A stretch of DNA of 13,977 bases. Source: Oscillospiraceae bacterium. Lineage in GTDB: Bacteria; Bacillota_A; Clostridia; Oscillospirales; Oscillospiraceae. The notes under the pieces were generated by a model. It worked only from the letters and a program-made list of their open reading frames with translations. It made no database searches and was not told the DNA's origin. The position numbers and the translations under genes are program-made. The DNA lies in contig SVLG01000055.1 of NCBI GenBank assembly GCA_015068055.1, forward strand, positions 1 through 13,977. Reading direction: 5' to 3'. Of this stretch, positions 6,581-13,911 are shown piece after piece (the first letter of the stretch is position 1; every line of letters starts with the position of its first letter).

Positions 6581-6656
6581 ACCCAGAGCTTATGCGTGCC
6601 CGGTGCTTTTCTTGACAGCACGTACATACTATTTTCACAGCGAGGTGGTGGAGCGG
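6581..6656. promoter_or_regulatory. Divergent intergenic region between ylbJ and yqfC with a SigE-like -10
   Basis: This 76-nt gap must hold promoters for both sporulation transcripts. On + there is CATACTAT at 6625-6632, 7 of 8 matches to the SigE -10 (CATACAnT), about 24 nt before the yqfC ATG; no clear SigE -35 sits at the expected distance. A TTGACA at 6612-6617 has no SigA -10 at 17 nt. On -, CATAAGCT close to the ylbJ start is a poor -10 match. SigE control is inferred from the Bacillus homologues. Confidence 0.35.
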
Positions 6657-6926
6657 ATGAAGCACTTTGACACGGCCCGGGACATAGCCGAGGGGCTGGG
6701 ACTGGCGCCGGAACTGTTTTCGGGCGCGCTGCGGGTCACGGTTTGGGGCCGGCGGCAGGTGATGGTGGAGCAGCATCGGGGGCTTTTGGGCTACAGCAGC
6801 GCACAGATCGAGGTGGGCGGCGGAAAAACGCGGCTTCGGATCCTTGGCAGCGATATGCGTTTGCAGGCTATGGATCGCGAGACGCTGGTGATCACGGGGA
6901 ATATAACGGCGGTGGAATATGAGTAG
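6657..6926 (+). CDS. yqfC: Sporulation protein YqfC (YabP/YqfC family)
   Basis: An 89-residue soluble protein of the usual size for the YabP/YqfC family. It shows the late pattern L-I-G--- around RLRILGSDMRLQAMDRETLVITG and a preceding block GLLGYSSAQIEVGGG. YqfC is a SigE-dependent mother-cell protein in Bacillus whose exact role in sporulation is not settled. ATG 6657 is chosen because GAGGTGG (6642-6648) lies 8 nt upstream; the frame is open earlier, but that part is intergenic sequence with no family similarity. It overlaps yqfD by 8 nt (ATGAGTAG), and the yqfC-yqfD pair is conserved across spore-formers. Confidence 0.88.
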   Translation: MKHFDTARDIAEGLGLAPELFSGALRVTVWGRRQVMVEQHRGLLGYSSAQIEVGGGKTRLRILGSDMRLQAMDRETLVITGNITAVEYE

Positions 6927-8097
6927 GAAACGAATGGGACTGGTGCAAAGGACACTGGGTTTTGCAGAGGTAAGGGTATCGGCGGCCTTGCCCAGCGTTT
7001 ATCTCAATGAGTGCGTAAAACAGGGACTTCCTTTTTGGGACGTGGAAAAAGAGGACGAGTGTACGCTGCGGCTCTGTCTGCGCCAGTCCGATGCGGCCCG
7101 GGCAGAGCAGGCGGCCCGGCGTTGTGGCTGCGACTTTACCCTGCTGGAATGCGTCGGCGGCGTATCGGCCCTTCGCAGACTGAGAAAGCAGCTGTATCTC
7201 TGCGTTGGCGGTGTGCTGGTGCTGGCCGTGCTCTTTGTGTCGAGTCTTTATATCTGGGATATCCGTGTTGCAGAGAACCCGACGGCCGTGCCGGACGAGG
7301 AGATCCTGGCGGTGCTGGAGGATATCGGCGTGGGTGTAGGACGGCGCTGGGTGGGGCTCAGCAGCGACATGATCCGCGCCGAGGCGCTGCTGCATTTGCC
7401 GGATCTGAGCTATCTGACGGTGAATGTCCATGGCAGCCGGGCGGAGGTGCTGGTTCGGGGGCGGGAAGAAGCGCCGGAAAAACGGGATGAGAAAGAGCCA
7501 ACGGAGGTTCGGGCCGCTCAAGGCGGTGTTATTACAGAGATGCGGGTTCTGGAGGGGGAGCAGCTGGTAAGTCCCGGTGACACGGTTTTGCCGGGGGACG
7601 TACTGGTGAGTGCGGCGCGAAACGGCCGCATCGTCCATGCCAGAGCGGAAGTCACGGCCCGGACCTGGCACGAGATGACCGCTGCTGTGCCGCTCACGCA
7701 GGTTCATACACAGCCGGAGGGAATGAAAAAACAGCGTTGGGGTCTTATTCTGGGGAAAAGACGTGTGAATTTTTCAATCAACAGTGGAATTCATGGGGGG
7801 ACTTGTGATAAAATAACACAAATATGGCCCCTTGAAGTACCGGGGGTCTTTCGGCTGCCGCTGGCCCTCTTTCGGGAGACGCGGCAGGACTTGCGCTGCA
7901 CGGAAACAGAGCGGGACAGAGAAGCGGCGGAAGCCGCTCTGCGTGAGCTTCTGCGCCAACGTCTGCTCTCCTCCCTTTGTGAGGGGGAAATTCTTACCGA
8001 GCGCTTTACCGTCAGCGAGGGCGGCGGCCTTTTGTATGTGACGCTGCGCTGTGAGTGTCTGGAGCGCATCGATACGGAAGCGGCCGTGATACCGTGA
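6919..8097 (+). CDS. yqfD: Sporulation protein YqfD
   Basis: A 392-residue protein with an N-terminal soluble part (1-90), a single membrane segment (about 91-112, followed by SLYIWDIRV--NPT, the typical YqfD junction), and a large domain likely across the membrane. The domain includes HLPDLSYLTVNVHGSRAEVLVRGRE and VRAAQGGVITEMRVLEGEQLVSPGDTV, which resembles the YqfD/stage IV-type region with a biotinyl/HlyD-like turn. Function in sporulation is not known in detail. Start ATG 6919 is fixed by the overlap with yqfC. An AT-rich segment near 7765-7825 departs from the composition of the rest of the gene. phoH begins 25 nt after its stop. Confidence 0.9.
   Translation: MSRKRMGLVQRTLGFAEVRVSAALPSVYLNECVKQGLPFWDVEKEDECTLRLCLRQSDAARAEQAARRCGCDFTLLECVGGVSALRRLRKQLYLCVGGVLVLAVLFVSSLYIWDIRVAENPTAVPDEEILAVLEDIGVGVGRRWVGLSSDMIRAEALLHLPDLSYLTVNVHGSRAEVLVRGREEAPEKRDEKEPTEVRAAQGGVITEMRVLEGEQLVSPGDTVLPGDVLVSAARNGRIVHARAEVTARTWHEMTAAVPLTQVHTQPEGMKKQRWGLILGKRRVNFSINSGIHGGTCDKITQIWPLEVPGVFRLPLALFRETRQDLRCTETERDREAAEAALRELLRQRLLSSLCEGEILTERFTVSEGGGLLYVTLRCECLERIDTEAAVIP
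7803..7821 (+). promoter_or_regulatory. Possible internal promoter (extended -10) inside yqfD
   Basis: TGATAAAAT at 7806-7814 fits an extended -10 and sits within a TTGTG-N9-CACAA dyad in an AT-rich patch of a GC-rich gene, about 310 nt before phoH. No good -35 is present. It could give phoH-ybeY-era vegetative transcription independent of the sporulation promoter, but the evidence is weak. Confidence 0.2.
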
Positions 8098-8122
8098 ACC
8101 ATCCAAAGGAGACGATGAACAT

Positions 8123-9121
8123 ATGGAACGTAGGATAGCCGTGGATCGGGTGGAGAACATCCTCAGTGTGTTTGGGTCCTTCGACCAGAACCTCCGCCTT
8201 ATCGAGGGAGAACTGGGTGTCCGGGTCACCGACCGGGAGGCAGAACTCCACATCAGCGGCGAGGAGGAGGCCGTGGCTCTGGCGGAAAAGGCCGTGGAAG
8301 GGCTGCTGGCCCTGGCTGCCAAGGGCGAGAACATCGATGAGCAGCGGGTGCGTTACATCCTGAAACTGGTGAAGGATGGCCGGGAGGAGAAGATCGGGGA
8401 ACTGGGCAGCGATGTGATCTGCATCACCGCCAAGGGCCGCCCGGTGAAGCCCAAGACCCTGGGCCAGAAGCAGTATGTGGACTCCATCCTGCATAATACC
8501 ATTACCCTGGGTGTGGGCCCGGCCGGTACCGGCAAGACCTATCTCGCCGTGGCGGCGGCGGTAGCGGCCTTCCGGGACAAGAGCATCAACCGCATCATCC
8601 TGACCCGGCCCGCCGTGGAGGCCGGTGAGCGTCTGGGCTTCCTGCCCGGCGACCTCCAGAGCAAGGTCGACCCCTACCTCCGGCCCCTTTACGATGCGCT
8701 TTTTGATATGCTGGGGGCGGAGACCTACAATAAGTATCTGGAGCGGGGCAATATTGAGGTGGCTCCTCTGGCCTACATGCGCGGCCGGACGCTGGATGAC
8801 TCCTTCATCATCCTGGACGAGGCACAGAACACCTCCCGGGAGCAGATGAAGATGTTTCTGACCCGTTTGGGTTTCAACAGCCGCATGGTCATCACCGGTG
8901 ACGTGACCCAGATCGACCTGCCCGACGACAAGCCCAGCGGTCTCAAGGAGGCCATGAAGGTACTGAACGGCGTGGATGATATCGCCATCTGCACGCTCAC
9001 CGGGGCGGACGTGGTGCGTCATATGCTGGTGCAGAACATCATCGCCGCCTATGAGAAATACGAGGAGAAAAAGAGCGCCTCCGGGGCGCCCAAGCCTTAC
9101 GGAAGGAGAAACGGAAAGTGA
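8123..9121 (+). CDS. phoH: PhoH-like ATPase (YbeZ type)
   Basis: A 332-residue cytosolic P-loop ATPase. Residues ~15-100 form the N-terminal RNA-binding-like region of YbeZ/PhoH proteins ([19 protein letters not shown]); the ATPase core has Walker A GPAGTGKT (132-139), a helicase-like [19 protein letters not shown] stretch (159-177), Walker [10 protein letters not shown] (228-236) and [12 protein letters not shown] (256-267). It is thought to act with YbeY in rRNA or RNA processing; its gene overlaps ybeY by 4 nt here, as expected for partners. ATG 8123 is the only in-frame start matching the family N-terminus; AAAGGAG (8105-8111) is 11 nt upstream, longer than usual, and an out-of-frame 7-codon ORF beginning at 8115 lies between. 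Confidence 0.95.
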   Translation: MERRIAVDRVENILSVFGSFDQNLRLIEGELGVRVTDREAELHISGEEEAVALAEKAVEGLLALAAKGENIDEQRVRYILKLVKDGREEKIGELGSDVICITAKGRPVKPKTLGQKQYVDSILHNTITLGVGPAGTGKTYLAVAAAVAAFRDKSINRIILTRPAVEAGERLGFLPGDLQSKVDPYLRPLYDALFDMLGAETYNKYLERGNIEVAPLAYMRGRTLDDSFIILDEAQNTSREQMKMFLTRLGFNSRMVITGDVTQIDLPDDKPSGLKEAMKVLNGVDDIAICTLTGADVVRHMLVQNIIAAYEKYEEKKSASGAPKPYGRRNGK

Positions 9122-9573
9122 GACATCATATCTCCATCAGCCGGCAGAAGACCGGCCTCGGCCACCCGGAAGTTTTCCGCGCCATCAAGGCTGCGGCGGT
9201 GGCCGCCCTCTTGTACGAGCAGGTGGACAAGCCCAGTGAAATCTGTGTTACCCTTACCGACGACGCAGGCATCCACGAGATCAATCTGGAAAACCGTGGC
9301 ATTGACCGGCCCACGGACGTGCTGAGTTTCCCCATCGGCGAGCTGGACTACGACACCGGCCGCATCTTCCTGGGGGACATGGTCCTCTCGCTGGAGCGGG
9401 CCGAGGCCCAGAGCGTGGAATACGGCGGTACGTTTGAGCATGAGGTGCAGTACCTGACGGTGCATTCCGTGCTGCATCTTTTGGGCTATGACCATCTGGA
9501 CGAGGGCGAGCAGAAGGCTGCCATGCGCGCAAGAGAAAAAGAAATTATGAAGAGGCTTGGATATGATTACTAA
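9118..9573 (+). CDS. ybeY: Endoribonuclease / rRNA maturation factor YbeY
   Basis: A 151-residue metalloprotein. The zinc-binding motif [11 protein letters not shown] gives H116, H120 and H126, and the upstream [17 protein letters not shown] (57-72) is the conserved substrate-side block with its arginine. YbeY functions in 16S rRNA 3'-end maturation and ribosome quality control. The start is GTG 9118-9120, overlapping the phoH TGA by four bases (GTGA), with GGAAGGAG 9 nt upstream. The length is normal. Its end overlaps the start of era by 11 nt. In Bacillus a pgpH gene stands between phoH and this gene; none is present here. Confidence 0.95.
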   Translation: MRHHISISRQKTGLGHPEVFRAIKAAAVAALLYEQVDKPSEICVTLTDDAGIHEINLENRGIDRPTDVLSFPIGELDYDTGRIFLGDMVLSLERAEAQSVEYGGTFEHEVQYLTVHSVLHLLGYDHLDEGEQKAAMRAREKEIMKRLGYDY

Positions 9574-10462
9574 AACTGCCATGATCACCATCTGTGGGCG
9601 GCCCAATGTGGGCAAGTCCACCCTGACCAACCAGCTGGTGGGCGAGAAGATCGCCATCGTCAGCAACAAACCCCAGACCACCCGCAACCGCATCACCGCC
9701 GTGGTGGAGCGGGGCGATACCCAGTACGTATTTATGGATACCCCGGGCTTCCACAAGTCCCGGACCCGCCTTGGCGACTACATGGTGGGCGTTGTCCGCC
9801 AGAGCGTGGCGGATGTGGACGCGGTGCTGCTGCTGGTGGAGCCCATCGCCTCCATCGGCCCTCAGGAAAAGGAACTGATCGCCAGCATCAAGTCCTCCCG
9901 TGTACCTGCCATCCTCTGCATCAATAAGATCGACAGCGTGGAGCCTTCCTCTCTGCTGGAGGTCATTGCCCTCTACAGCCGGGAGCATGATTTTGCCGCC
10001 ATCCTGCCTATCTCCGCCAGAGAAGGCGACGGCATGGACGAGCTCTTCGCCGAGCTTCATAAGTTTGCCGCCGAAAGCCCTCTGCTCTTCCCCGAGGGGA
10101 TGGTCACCGACCAGCCCGAAAAGCAGGTCATCGCCGAGCTCATCCGCGAAAAGCTGCTTATCAGCCTTGAGAGAGAAGTGCCCCACGGCACCGCCGTGGA
10201 GATTACCAAGTTCTCCGAGCGGGACGGCGCCTCCGGCGAGCCGGTCATCGACGTGGATGCCACCATCTACTGCGAAAAGGCCAGCCACAAGGGTATCATC
10301 ATCGGCAAGGGCGGTTCTATGCTCAAAAAAATCGGCGAGCTGGCCCGTCAGGATATCGAGACCTTTATGGGCAGCAAGGTTTTCCTGCAGACCTGGGTCA
10401 AGGTCAAGGAAAACTGGCGGGATTCTCAGGCCCAGCTTCGCAACTTCGGTTTCAGAGAATAA
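9563..10462 (+). CDS. era: GTPase Era, 30S ribosomal subunit assembly factor
   Basis: A 299-residue protein with the complete Era layout: GTPase domain with G1 GRPNVGKS (12-19), the PQTTRNRI switch I region, G3 DTPGF (59-63), G4 NKID (121-124), G5 SAR (151-153), and a C-terminal KH domain with [17 protein letters not shown] (242-258) that binds the 3' end of 16S rRNA. I prefer ATG 9563 over the TTG six bases earlier because GAAGAGG (9549-9555) is 7 nt from the ATG but only 1 nt from the TTG. It overlaps the ybeY 3' end by 11 nt, so translation is probably coupled with that of the rRNA maturation partner. Confidence 0.97.
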   Translation: MITKTAMITICGRPNVGKSTLTNQLVGEKIAIVSNKPQTTRNRITAVVERGDTQYVFMDTPGFHKSRTRLGDYMVGVVRQSVADVDAVLLLVEPIASIGPQEKELIASIKSSRVPAILCINKIDSVEPSSLLEVIALYSREHDFAAILPISAREGDGMDELFAELHKFAAESPLLFPEGMVTDQPEKQVIAELIREKLLISLEREVPHGTAVEITKFSERDGASGEPVIDVDATIYCEKASHKGIIIGKGGSMLKKIGELARQDIETFMGSKVFLQTWVKVKENWRDSQAQLRNFGFRE

Positions 10463-10471
10463 AATTTCCAC

Positions 10472-10509
10472 CCATAACCCGCGTGTGTCGGCATAAAATA
10501 GGGTTATGG
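10472..10509 (+). promoter_or_regulatory. Inverted repeat enclosing the yqzL start codon
   Basis: CCATAACCC (10472-10480) and GGGTTATGG (10501-10509) are perfect complements separated by 20 nt, and the second arm contains the ATG of yqzL together with its only SD-like bases (AGGG). In mRNA this hairpin would cover the start. The loop contains CATAAAAT (10492-10499), 7 of 8 to a SigE -10, so a promoter is an alternative reading. Confidence 0.45.
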
Positions 10510-10625
10510 ATGAGAAAGTGTTATGGGAGCTGTTCCGGGACACCGGAGATCCCACGGCGTGGCTCCTTTACCGGGCCGCCTTACAGAAAGGAGACGGGGA
10601 AGAGTCCCCGGCCTCCCCGGATTAA
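10506..10625 (+). CDS. yqzL: YqzL-like small protein
   Basis: A 39-codon gene, MDEKVLWELFRDTGDPTAWL and onward, ending at TAA 10623-10625. The pattern W-LF--TGDP-AWLLY matches the YqzL family, a small protein of unknown function whose gene lies between era and recO in Bacillus; the location here is the same. The acidic Ser/Pro/Glu C-terminal tail is not part of the conserved core. The start has no good ribosome binding site (AGGG only 2 nt away) and lies in an inverted-repeat arm. recO starts 14 nt after the stop. Identification rests on the short motif plus synteny. Confidence 0.78.
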   Translation: MDEKVLWELFRDTGDPTAWLLYRAALQKGDGEESPASPD

Positions 10626-10630
10626 TAGTT

Positions 10631-10644
10631 TACATAATTATGTA
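10631..10644. promoter_or_regulatory. Perfect 14-bp palindrome over the recO start codon
   Basis: TACATAATTATGTA is self-complementary and contains the recO ATG (10640-10642). It replaces the usual SD, which is absent here. It may be an operator-like site or only an AT-rich unstructured start; no known regulator box was recognised. Confidence 0.3.
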
Positions 10645-11389
10645 CAAAACCCTGCGCGGCCTGGTGCTGCGGGAAGTGCGATACAAAGAATCCAGCAAGA
10701 TGCTCACCATCCTCTCCGAGGGGGAGGGCAAGCTCTCCGCCGAGGGCCGCGGCGCGCTGCGCCGGGGCTCCAAAATTGCTGCTGCGGCTCAGCAGCTCTG
10801 CTTTTCGGAACTCACTTTTTTTGAGCGTCAGGGCCGCTATACCCTTACCGAGGGCAGCGTACTGGAGGATTTTTCTGCCCTGCGGGAGCGCTTTGAGGAC
10901 TTTGCGCTGGGGGTTTACATGGCGGAGATGATGGAGGCGGTCAGCGACGAGGACTATCCCAACGATGCGGTACTGCATCTGGGGCTCAACAGTCTCTTTG
11001 CCCTCTCCCGTCAGCTTTACAGCCCCGAGCATATCAAGGCCGTTTTTGAGCTGCGGCTCATGTGTCTGGCGGGGTTTGAGCCGGCTCTGGAGGCCTGCAG
11101 CGGCTGCGGAGAAGTTAACATAATGAATCCACGCTTTCATCTGCAGGGGGGCTGTGTCCACTGCACCGAGTGCGGCGGCAGCAGCGGTGAGGGGCGCAGC
11201 GTGTCCCTTTGTGCCGCATCGCTGGCAGCCATGCGCCATGTGGCCCATGCCAATCCAAAGAAGATCTTCTCCTTTACGCTGGACGCTGCCGCTGCCGCTC
11301 GCTTCCACTACGCGGCCGAGGAATACGCCCTCTGTCAGCTGGACCGACGCTTTGCCACGCTGGACTACTGGAAAACCGTGAAAGGTTGA
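10640..11389 (+). CDS. recO: DNA repair protein RecO
   Basis: A 249-residue protein of normal RecO length. The N-terminal OB-fold part (1-80) shows LRGLVLREVRYKESSKMLTILSEGEGKLSAEGRGALR; the helical C-terminal part carries a zinc-binding arrangement C153-S-G-C156 and C172-V-H-C175 as in Firmicutes RecO. RecO loads RecA onto SSB-coated single strands in the RecFOR pathway. ATG 10640 is the only plausible start: upstream in-frame codons (TTA ATA GTT TAC ATA ATT) hold no standard start until far back. There is no Shine-Dalgarno sequence, so coupling to yqzL, 14 nt upstream, is likely. The TGA stop is in the same frame as mutS2, 9 nt before its ATG. Confidence 0.95.
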   Translation: MYKTLRGLVLREVRYKESSKMLTILSEGEGKLSAEGRGALRRGSKIAAAAQQLCFSELTFFERQGRYTLTEGSVLEDFSALRERFEDFALGVYMAEMMEAVSDEDYPNDAVLHLGLNSLFALSRQLYSPEHIKAVFELRLMCLAGFEPALEACSGCGEVNIMNPRFHLQGGCVHCTECGGSSGEGRSVSLCAASLAAMRHVAHANPKKIFSFTLDAAAAARFHYAAEEYALCQLDRRFATLDYWKTVKG

Positions 11390-11398
11390 CATAATTTT

Positions 11399-13768
11399 AT
11401 GACGCTTTACGAGAAATCACAGAATACACTGGAGCTGCCGCAGGTACTCAATATGCTTGCGGCTCAGGCCATTTCCCAGCCTGCCAAGGAAGCGGCGCTT
11501 ACTCTGCGGCCCAGTGAGAGCCGCATGGAAGTGGAGCGCCGTCTGGCGGAAACCAGCGCCGCCAAGCGGATGCTGGAGTATAAGGGAAGTCCTTCCTTTG
11601 CCGGACTCAAGGATGTCCGCGGCTCGCTGGCCCGGGCGGATATGGGCGGCGTTCTCAATACTCGGGAGCTGCTGGACGTGGCGGGTGTGCTGCAGTCGGC
11701 CCGGGCGGTTCGCTCCTACGGCCTCGGTGCGGAGGAGACAAGCTGCATCGACCACTATTTCCGCACCCTGCAGGTGAATCGTTTTCTGGAGGAAAAGATC
11801 GTTACCTCCATTCCCGGCGAGGATGAGATCGCCGACGCGGCTTCCTCGGAACTGGCGGATATCCGCCGGAAGATGCGTGCGGCCGCCGCCCGGGTAAGGG
11901 AGGCCCTGCAGAAGATCATCTCCGCCCCCTCTATGCAGAAGATGCTGCAGGATCCCATCATCACCACCCGCTCCGACCGTTATGTGGTTCCGGTGAAGGC
12001 GGAGTATAAGGGAAGCGTTCCCGGTCTTGTCCATGACGTGTCCTCCTCCGGTGCCACGCTCTTTGTGGAGCCCATGGCGGCGGTGAAGGCCAATAACGAG
12101 ATTCGTGAACTAAAGGCCAGGGAAAAGGCGGAGATCGAGCGCATTCTCGCCGAACTCAGCGCCGAGTGCGCGGCCCATCGTGAGGAGATCGACGCGGACT
12201 TCCATGTGCTGCTGGCTCTGGACGGTATCTTTGCCAGAGCGCGGCTCAGCGATAAGCTGGACTGCTGCGCCCCGGAACTCAGCGAGCGCTGCATCCGCCT
12301 GCGCCGGGCCCGGCACCCCCTGCTGGATCAGAAGACCGCCGTTCCCATCGATGTGGAGCTGGGCGGCAGCTATGACGCTCTTGTGATCACCGGTCCCAAC
12401 ACCGGCGGCAAGACGGTTACTCTCAAGACCATCGGGCTCCTTTGCCTTATGGCCCAGTGCGGCCTGCACATTCCGGCGGCAGAGGGGAGCAGCGTACCGG
12501 TGCTGGAACGTGTTCTCGCTGACATCGGCGACGAGCAGAGCATTGAGCAGTCCCTCTCCACCTTCTCGTCCCACATGACCACGCTGGTGACGCTGCTGGC
12601 CGAGTGTGACGATAAGAGTCTCCTGCTCTTTGACGAGCTGGGGGCCGGTACCGACCCCACCGAGGGTGCGGCCCTGGCCATCGCCATTCTGGAACACGCC
12701 CGCAGCCGGGGCAGTGTTCTGGCGGCTACCACCCACTATGCCGAACTGAAGGTTTACGGCACCAATACCCCCGGCGTTATGAACGCCTCCTGCGAGTTTG
12801 ACGTGGACACCCTGCGGCCCACCTACCGGCTGCTGCTGGGCATCCCCGGCAAGTCCAACGCCTTTGCCATTTCCCGCCGGCTGGGCCTGCCCGAGGAGAT
12901 CATTGAAGACGCCCGCAGCCGCATGGGCGTCAGCAGCGTTCTCTTTGAGGAAACCATCGAGAAGCTGGAGGAAGCCCGCCGCCTTCTGGACCGGGACCGT
13001 ATGGAGGAAGCAAAACTCCTCCGCAGCGCCGAGGAGGAGGCCAAAAAGGCTGCCCGCCTCCGCAGTGAACTGGAGGTCAAGATGGACAAGGCCGGGGAAA
13101 AGGCCCGGCGGGAGGCCGAGCGCATCCTGCTGGAAGCCAGAGCCGAGGCGGAGCGTACCTTTGACGAGCTGGCCAAGCTCCGGCAGGAGCTGGAGCTGCA
13201 GACGGACCATCGCCGCGTAAACGATGCCCGCAGCGAGACTCTCCGCCGCCTGAACGCGGCCCGGGAGGCCATGCGCAAGCAGGAAGAGGAAGCCATCGTG
13301 GAAAAAAGTGCCCGGGCGGTGGAAGTGGGCGACGTGGTGGCGGTGCAGGCCATGGGCGGCGCCAAGGCGACGGTTCTCTCCATCAGCCCTGAGCGCGTGC
13401 TTCAGCTGCAGGTGGGTATTCTGAAGCTGAGCGCCAGAGAGGACGAGGTCACTCTGCTGATCAATGAGAAGCCCAAGCCCGTTAAGGTGCAGAGCAGCGT
13501 CCATGCCACGCTGCGCAAGGAAAGCACAGCCTCTGAACTGGATATCCGGGGTATGGAGACACTGGAGGCGGTGCCCATTGTGGAGCGTTATATAGACTCC
13601 TGCTCCCAGAATGGACTGGAGACCGTTACCATCATCCACGGCAAGGGTACCGGTGCTCTCCGGACGGCGGTGCAGCAGAGTCTCAAGCGCCACAAACTTG
13701 TAAAGAGCTTCCGTCTGGGCCGCTACGGTGAGGGGGAAAGCGGCGTGACCGTTGTGGAATTGAAATAA
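11399..13768 (+). CDS. mutS2: MutS2 ATPase/Smr-domain protein
   Basis: A 789-residue protein with the full MutS2 order: core/lever region (1-320), ABC-type ATPase with Walker A GPNTGGKT (332-339), signature-like DEQSIEQSLSTFSSH (378-392) and Walker B LLLFDELGAGTDP (408-420), a long Glu/Arg-rich coiled coil (about 515-640), and a C-terminal Smr domain with LDIRG (714-718) and HGKGTG (747-752). MutS2 lacks mismatch-recognition domains; it suppresses homologous recombination in some bacteria and splits collided ribosomes in Bacillus. The start ATG 11399 is fixed because the recO TGA is in-frame 12 nt upstream; the nearest SD-like AAAGG is 13 nt away. No obvious terminator follows before ptsH. 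Confidence 0.96.
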   Translation: MTLYEKSQNTLELPQVLNMLAAQAISQPAKEAALTLRPSESRMEVERRLAETSAAKRMLEYKGSPSFAGLKDVRGSLARADMGGVLNTRELLDVAGVLQSARAVRSYGLGAEETSCIDHYFRTLQVNRFLEEKIVTSIPGEDEIADAASSELADIRRKMRAAAARVREALQKIISAPSMQKMLQDPIITTRSDRYVVPVKAEYKGSVPGLVHDVSSSGATLFVEPMAAVKANNEIRELKAREKAEIERILAELSAECAAHREEIDADFHVLLALDGIFARARLSDKLDCCAPELSERCIRLRRARHPLLDQKTAVPIDVELGGSYDALVITGPNTGGKTVTLKTIGLLCLMAQCGLHIPAAEGSSVPVLERVLADIGDEQSIEQSLSTFSSHMTTLVTLLAECDDKSLLLFDELGAGTDPTEGAALAIAILEHARSRGSVLAATTHYAELKVYGTNTPGVMNASCEFDVDTLRPTYRLLLGIPGKSNAFAISRRLGLPEEIIEDARSRMGVSSVLFEETIEKLEEARRLLDRDRMEEAKLLRSAEEEAKKAARLRSELEVKMDKAGEKARREAERILLEARAEAERTFDELAKLRQELELQTDHRRVNDARSETLRRLNAAREAMRKQEEEAIVEKSARAVEVGDVVAVQAMGGAKATVLSISPERVLQLQVGILKLSAREDEVTLLINEKPKPVKVQSSVHATLRKESTASELDIRGMETLEAVPIVERYIDSCSQNGLETVTIIHGKGTGALRTAVQQSLKRHKLVKSFRLGRYGEGESGVTVVELK

Positions 13769-13826
13769 CAGCTATCAAAACTTGCTTTCATACCCTGTGC
13801 AATCATCCAAAATGCGTGAAAAGCGG

Positions 13827-13866
13827 TTGACGATGCCCGTTTGATTTGCTAAAATTGCACTATAAT
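13827..13866 (+). promoter_or_regulatory. SigA-type promoter(s) of ptsH
   Basis: -35 TTGACG (13827-13832), 17-nt spacer, -10 TAAAAT (13850-13855). A second perfect TATAAT lies at 13861-13866, but its nearest -35-like hexamer (TTTGAT, 13840-13845) is 15 nt away, so it may be a secondary start. The rest of the 143-nt gap 13769-13911 is AT-rich; I see no hairpin terminator for mutS2 and no riboswitch in it. Confidence 0.75.
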
Positions 13867-13911
13867 ATTGTTGCATAGTCCGCAAAATATATGAGAATGG
13901 GAGTGGCAATT

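Noticed and set aside
6612..6617. Perfect TTGACA as SigA -35 for yqfC
   Set aside because: No -10 at 16-18 nt; the sequence at that distance is TCACAG.
5583..6776. 397-codon open frame overlapping ylbJ in another minus frame
   Set aside because: Arg/Cys/Pro-rich translation, no signature; the ylbJ frame has clear membrane segments and family motifs.
8012..9022. 336-codon open frame antisense to phoH
   Set aside because: Shadow of the PhoH ATPase gene; no family features.
9545..10555. 336-codon open frame antisense to era
   Set aside because: Shadow of Era; the real gene has all GTPase and KH motifs on +.
12110..13693. Long (527-codon) open frame antisense to mutS2
   Set aside because: It lies wholly opposite a complete, motif-rich gene; GC-rich codon bias removes stops from the opposite frame. 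Its translation is His/Gln/Leu-rich with no recognisable domain.
13815..13832. cre-like (catabolite control) sequence TGAAAAGCGGTTGACG near the ptsH -35
   Set aside because: It needs a one-base insertion to fit the cre consensus and overlaps the promoter by chance composition.
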